8,816 nucleotides of DNA from CAVOBC01 sp963693635 (GTDB taxonomy: Bacteria; Pseudomonadota; Gammaproteobacteria; Pseudomonadales; Azotimanducaceae), in assembly GCA_963693635.1 (NCBI GenBank), contig CAVOBC010000192.1, positions 1 to 8,816 of the forward strand. The letters run 5' to 3'. Position 1 is the first letter of the stretch, and each line of letters opens with the position of its first letter. A program made the translations under genes and the position numbers. Below, in pieces: positions 5,613-8,816 of the stretch. The notes under the pieces are model-generated. The model saw only the letters and a list, made by a program, of their open reading frames with translations. It had not been told where the DNA came from and ran no database searches.

Positions 5613-8600
5613 TTAGTTGCCGAATCGATACCGCAACTTTATGACGAAGACGTCCACGATCGGGTCGCTGAGCGCGTCCTGGAAGAGGTCACCGAACTCG
5701 TCGTCCACGCGGCCCGCCAAATTGCTTCCCCGAGTGTAGACAAGAAACAGATCAGAAAGCGGCGCGATCTCCCAGCGATAGCGCAACTGCGCTGTGATGC
5801 GGCTGATGGCAAAGTCATCCTTGCCCAGCGCCGGGTCGCGTGCGAGCACCGGCAGCAGATACCCCTGACCCGAGCCCGCCATCGGCACCTCGTAATGTGC
5901 CTGCTCATCCATTCTGAGGCCGACCCACTGCATGGTCATGCGAAACTGATGGCGTGCACTCAGGAAGACATCCATCGCCAGTTGCGGCTGCCAGTCAGCG
6001 CCCTCAAATGTGGTGAAGTTGCGGTCGCCCTGCCACAACAGCCATCCGTCCCGGTCTTTGTAATTAATATCGAGGTCGAACGAAAAGCGGTCGTTGGGCT
6101 TCCAAGTGATGCCGCCCTTGGCCGCGTAGGTCCACCCCGAGTAGTGCTCCTGTTCGGCGCCGAGTCCGAAACTAGCGCTCAGCATCTTGCTGGAGTCGGA
6201 TCCATACGACGCCTCGGCAAACCATCGATCATGAATCCGAAAATCACCGTTGCCCTGACTGTTGCGGTCATCCCAACGTTTGGGGAAGTAGGAGAACTGG
6301 GTATTGATTGCTGAGTTGTTGAAGAAGTTCATACCTGTGCGCAGGAATATGCCGGTCCGCACCACCTTGCCTTCAACATTGTACTGCTGCGACATGAGAA
6401 TGCTGTTAGACAAGCTCTTCAACCGGTCGAGGTCAGACTTTACGACGCTGAAGTTGTACGTTGCACCGATCGCGTCATTGCGGCGGATGAAGCCGAAGTC
6501 CGTGACGTCCAACTCCTCATCCAGATAGTCAAAGGTCAACTGGTGACCAACACCCCGTTTCGGGATGTAGTTCAGATCAAAAAACGCGCCAGCACCTTCG
6601 ACGCCCGTGTCGCTGTACATCAACTGACTATCCAGGCTGAGCCGTCGATTCTCGCTCTGGTAGTGCATGTCGATACCCTGGACATACGCGTCGCGCCAAT
6701 CGTGCTCCACCGCGGTCATCATCCAGCCAATTGCCTTCCTGCCGCGCTTAGCATTCTCGTAGAGCAAGCGCGCGACACCAAAGTCGCGCCCGGTCTGTTG
6801 GAGACTCAGTGCCTCCCCGGCGGTGTTGGTCGCGGCAAAATCCGTATCCTCTTCACTCGCACCCAGAAAGCCATAACGCAACCCGCCTTTCTGACCCGTC
6901 AGCTTGACCGCGCCGGCAATCTCGGTGGGTTTACTGAGTTCAACCCCCGCGACCGTGACGTTCGCCGGAATGTTGGGATCGATGGCCGCGCCACCAATTC
7001 TGCGCGTGTTTACGAGGGTGACCGCTGAGCTCGAAAAGCTGCGTTGCGTGCGCCTTGCGCCGATGCTGTTGCCACCAATCGAGCGGCTGAAGGGATTAGA
7101 CCGCGGAGTCGTCTCAAAGATCTCCTGGCCTTCAAGGAAGAACAGACGCTTCTCTCGAAAGAACGTCTCAAACGCAGTCAGATTCACAACAACATCATCA
7201 GTCTCAACCGCGCCGAAGTCCGGGTTGAGCGTTGCCGTCACTTGCAGATCCGTCGAAGGACGCCAGAAAAGATCAACGCCTACCCGGTAGTCAGCTTCAT
7301 CTCCCGCCGTCGCCAGATTGTCGTACGACGCTGCCGTGAACGGGAAGACCGCCACCTGTTGGCGGGGTTCGACGCCAGCCATCGCAATCGGTTGCAGTGC
7401 CGACATCAGACGCGCACCCGTCATCGGCAGGGCCGGGTAGCCCCAACGTTCGTCGATGTACGCGATCTTGCGAGAAAAATAGACACCCATTAGGCGTTCA
7501 GCGGGCCGATCCGGCATCGACATCATCGACCAGGGCAGGAACATCTCGGTGGTGTACCCATCTTCCGTGACGTGCGAATCACCGCGCCAGGGTCCATCCC
7601 ACTGGGAACTGTAATTGCGCTCCGGCAACACCGTGCCGTCTATCAGCGTGCCTCCCAGATTAACGCCGAACCACAGGCCGTACAGGCCCTCACCAGACGT
7701 GTCGAGCGTCAACGAGACGCCATCCCGATTGATGTACTTGTCGCGACTCGTCAACCGGGGAAGAAGCGTGTCGGCCGGTTGATGATTGATCATACCGACG
7801 TAAAGCCCCTCGTCGCTGTAGAAGATCTTCGCGATTGTTCGAAAGCGCGGCTCGCCCAGCGTATCAGGCTCGACAACCACGAATTGATCGAACCCGGGGA
7901 CCTGCCCCCACACCGCCTCATTCATCTCGCCATCGATGCGGATGTCCGTATCCGCGAAGCGCAGAATCGTCACCGGTTCGTCACCCCCGAGCTTCACCGT
8001 CATCTCGGCTCCGGCAGGTGCTTGCATCAAACTACGCGCAGGCTCCGCACTCGTCTGGGCGCGCGCGAGTTGGACCCGACGGGCCGGATCCAGCGTTGCA
8101 ATGGTAAAGACGGGCGCTTCAGATTGAAGAGATTGGGCGGCCGCCGCGCGAGACTGCGCCACGCGCTGCACCGCTGGGGCAGAACGGGTCGCACTTCGCA
8201 CACGGGGCCCCGGGGTTCGCGCATCGGCCACCCGCAGGCCCGTCAGCAACGGTTGCTCATTTGCGCTGCGACGGATCGCATCCACACGCGAATCGGCCGA
8301 GCGCATGCTTTCCGACGCTGATTCTGTGTAGACCGTTTTTTCTTCTCGCAGGATCCAGGCGCCTGCGACCTCGGACTTGATCCGGCTGAGCGTCGCCTGC
8401 ACCTCACCGAGATCGGGCGACGCTTCGGACATGACCCGGTAGTAAACGGTACCGCCAACTGAGGCCACGCGTATCTCGAGCGGCATGAGCGCCAGATCCT
8501 GATGCTGTTGCAGCACGACCTCCGCACCCGCGAGTTGGGAGAAACTGCCGATGACAACCGACGCCACCGGCACCGTCGACTGCCGTGCGGCGCTGGCACC

Positions 8601-8720
8601 ATTCATCCCGAATATCATCCCAAACGCGCACACGACAAACACCAACGCGGTCGTCAGACGCTTGCGCGCAAAAAAGATGAACCGAGGGAATCGATCGCGA
8701 ACGTGGAGATGTCGCGTCAT
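5613..8720 (-). CDS. Exported SPOR-like/CBM9-like/DUF5916 protein, putative outer-membrane beta-barrel
   Basis: The product has 1035 residues from the ATG at 8720. Residues 1-44 look like a long signal peptide: a basic start, a hydrophobic core ALVFVVCAFGMIFGM (25-39), and cleavage after ASA. Residues about 50-126 resemble a SPOR-type fold (VASVVIGSFSQLAGAE, then TVYYRVMSEA). An Ala/Arg-rich, low-complexity linker follows to about 245. A CBM9-like domain (about 250-445) starts IRIDGEMNEAVWGQVPGFDQF and includes INRDGVSLTLDT and DGYTTEMFLPW. The rest is a DUF5916 region with NPDFGAVETDDVVVNL (499-514) and FFREKRLFFLEGQEIF (520-535). Alternating aromatic strands follow, ending VIKLRYRFGN, as in outer-membrane barrels. 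The family is common in Bacteroidetes and Proteobacteria; its role is not established, though carbohydrate or surface-polymer binding is often suggested. The frame stays open upstream to the window end and a GTG at 8768 is possible. The promoter and operator at 8760-8788 make the ATG at 8720 more likely. No Shine-Dalgarno site is seen at either. Confidence 0.85.
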   Translation of the reverse strand: MTRHLHVRDRFPRFIFFARKRLTTALVFVVCAFGMIFGMNGASAARQSTVPVASVVIGSFSQLAGAEVVLQQHQDLALMPLEIRVASVGGTVYYRVMSEASPDLGEVQATLSRIKSEVAGAWILREEKTVYTESASESMRSADSRVDAIRRSANEQPLLTGLRVADARTPGPRVRSATRSAPAVQRVAQSRAAAAQSLQSEAPVFTIATLDPARRVQLARAQTSAEPARSLMQAPAGAEMTVKLGGDEPVTILRFADTDIRIDGEMNEAVWGQVPGFDQFVVVEPDTLGEPRFRTIAKIFYSDEGLYVGMINHQPADTLLPRLTSRDKYINRDGVSLTLDTSGEGLYGLWFGVNLGGTLIDGTVLPERNYSSQWDGPWRGDSHVTEDGYTTEMFLPWSMMSMPDRPAERLMGVYFSRKIAYIDERWGYPALPMTGARLMSALQPIAMAGVEPRQQVAVFPFTAASYDNLATAGDEADYRVGVDLFWRPSTDLQVTATLNPDFGAVETDDVVVNLTAFETFFREKRLFFLEGQEIFETTPRSNPFSRSIGGNSIGARRTQRSFSSSAVTLVNTRRIGGAAIDPNIPANVTVAGVELSKPTEIAGAVKLTGQKGGLRYGFLGASEEDTDFAATNTAGEALSLQQTGRDFGVARLLYENAKRGRKAIGWMMTAVEHDWRDAYVQGIDMHYQSENRRLSLDSQLMYSDTGVEGAGAFFDLNYIPKRGVGHQLTFDYLDEELDVTDFGFIRRNDAIGATYNFSVVKSDLDRLKSLSNSILMSQQYNVEGKVVRTGIFLRTGMNFFNNSAINTQFSYFPKRWDDRNSQGNGDFRIHDRWFAEASYGSDSSKMLSASFGLGAEQEHYSGWTYAAKGGITWKPNDRFSFDLDINYKDRDGWLLWQGDRNFTTFEGADWQPQLAMDVFLSARHQFRMTMQWVGLRMDEQAHYEVPMAGSGQGYLLPVLARDPALGKDDFAISRITAQLRYRWEIAPLSDLFLVYTRGSNLAGRVDDEFGDLFQDALSDPIVDVFVIKLRYRFGN

Positions 8721-8759
8721 GGGCGAGTACGATTGAGTCGGTGATCGACGGAACCGCCT

Positions 8760-8788
8760 AACATACACAAATTGGTCAGACCAATCAA
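8760..8788 (-). promoter_or_regulatory. Candidate promoter of the DUF5916 gene
   Basis: On the minus strand, TTGATT (8783-8788, four matches to the -35 consensus) and TATGTT (8760-8765, four matches to the -10 consensus) are exactly 17 bp apart. Transcription would start near 8753, about 33 bases before the ATG at 8720. A GTG start at 8768 would lie upstream of that transcription start, which argues against it. Confidence 0.45.
8771..8785. promoter_or_regulatory. GntR/FCD-type operator, PdhR/FadR-like palindrome
   Basis: ATTGGTCAGACCAAT is a perfect palindrome with seven-base arms around one central base. It contains the TNGTNNNACNA core of GntR-family FCD regulators. From memory it fits the PdhR box (ATTGGTnnnACCAAT) and shares TGGTCnGACCA with FadR sites. 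It overlaps the candidate -35 box and fills most of the -35/-10 spacer of the DUF5916 promoter, a position suited to repression. The regulator gene is not in the window. The site could also serve a divergent gene beyond 8816. Confidence 0.65.
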
Positions 8789-8816
8789 TCCCGGGGCGCA
8801 GCGGGACGCCATCACC

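Noticed and set aside
5421..6314. A 297-codon plus-strand open frame across the end of the PhyH-HEAT gene
   Set aside because: It is out of frame with the dioxygenase and opposite the DUF5916 gene, with no recognisable motifs.
8721..8768. GTG at 8768 as start of the DUF5916 gene, adding 16 residues
   Set aside because: It lies two bases from the operator palindrome, upstream of the predicted transcription start, and would lengthen an already long basic region before the signal-peptide core.

Overview
The window looks like a piece of a GC-rich proteobacterial chromosome, probably gammaproteobacterial or a close environmental relative. The lineage clues are indirect: a PdhR/FadR-like (GntR-family) palindrome, a large DUF5916-type outer-membrane protein, and an acyl-CoA thiolase-like/DUF35 cluster. 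I see no mobile element, CRISPR array, tRNA or rRNA.

Left part (1-2874, all minus strand): a probable three-gene operon, transcribed from about 2840 towards 1. It encodes a full-length SCPx/Ltp2-type thiolase-like protein (1584-2822), a small DUF35 zinc-ribbon/OB-fold protein (942-1463), and a second thiolase-like acetyl-CoA acetyltransferase-family protein cut by the window edge (1-847). The first thiolase-like protein lacks the usual Cys and both His motif residues and has tyrosines in the two His positions. That pattern, with a DUF35 partner next door, resembles the Ltp2-DUF35 retro-aldolases of steroid side-chain degradation more than a true thiolase. Each gene has a readable Shine-Dalgarno sequence, and a plausible sigma70-type promoter lies just upstream of the first gene.

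Middle (2875-3919): a small membrane-anchored protein gene on the minus strand (3083-3537) that appears broken by a single-base frameshift right after its start region. It is followed by a 382-bp non-coding stretch that holds several small inverted repeats and lies upstream of the next, plus-strand gene.

Right part (3920-8816): a plus-strand gene for an unusual fusion of a phytanoyl-CoA dioxygenase (PhyH)-like Fe(II)/2-oxoglutarate oxygenase with a C-terminal HEAT-repeat domain (3920-5557). It converges, with a 55-bp gap, on a long minus-strand gene (5613-8720) for an exported protein. That protein combines a signal peptide, a SPOR-like segment, a long Ala/Arg-rich linker, a CBM9-like domain and a DUF5916 putative outer-membrane beta-barrel. 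Its promoter region carries a perfect 15-bp palindrome of the GntR/FCD type (PdhR/FadR-like) placed between candidate -35 and -10 boxes. This suggests control by a metabolite-responsive regulator.

Taken together, the window suggests catabolism of CoA-activated lipids or steroid-like side chains near a nutrient-regulated envelope protein. Only the operon linkage of the thiolase-like and DUF35 genes is directly supported by gene order; a functional link to the PhyH and DUF5916 genes is speculation.
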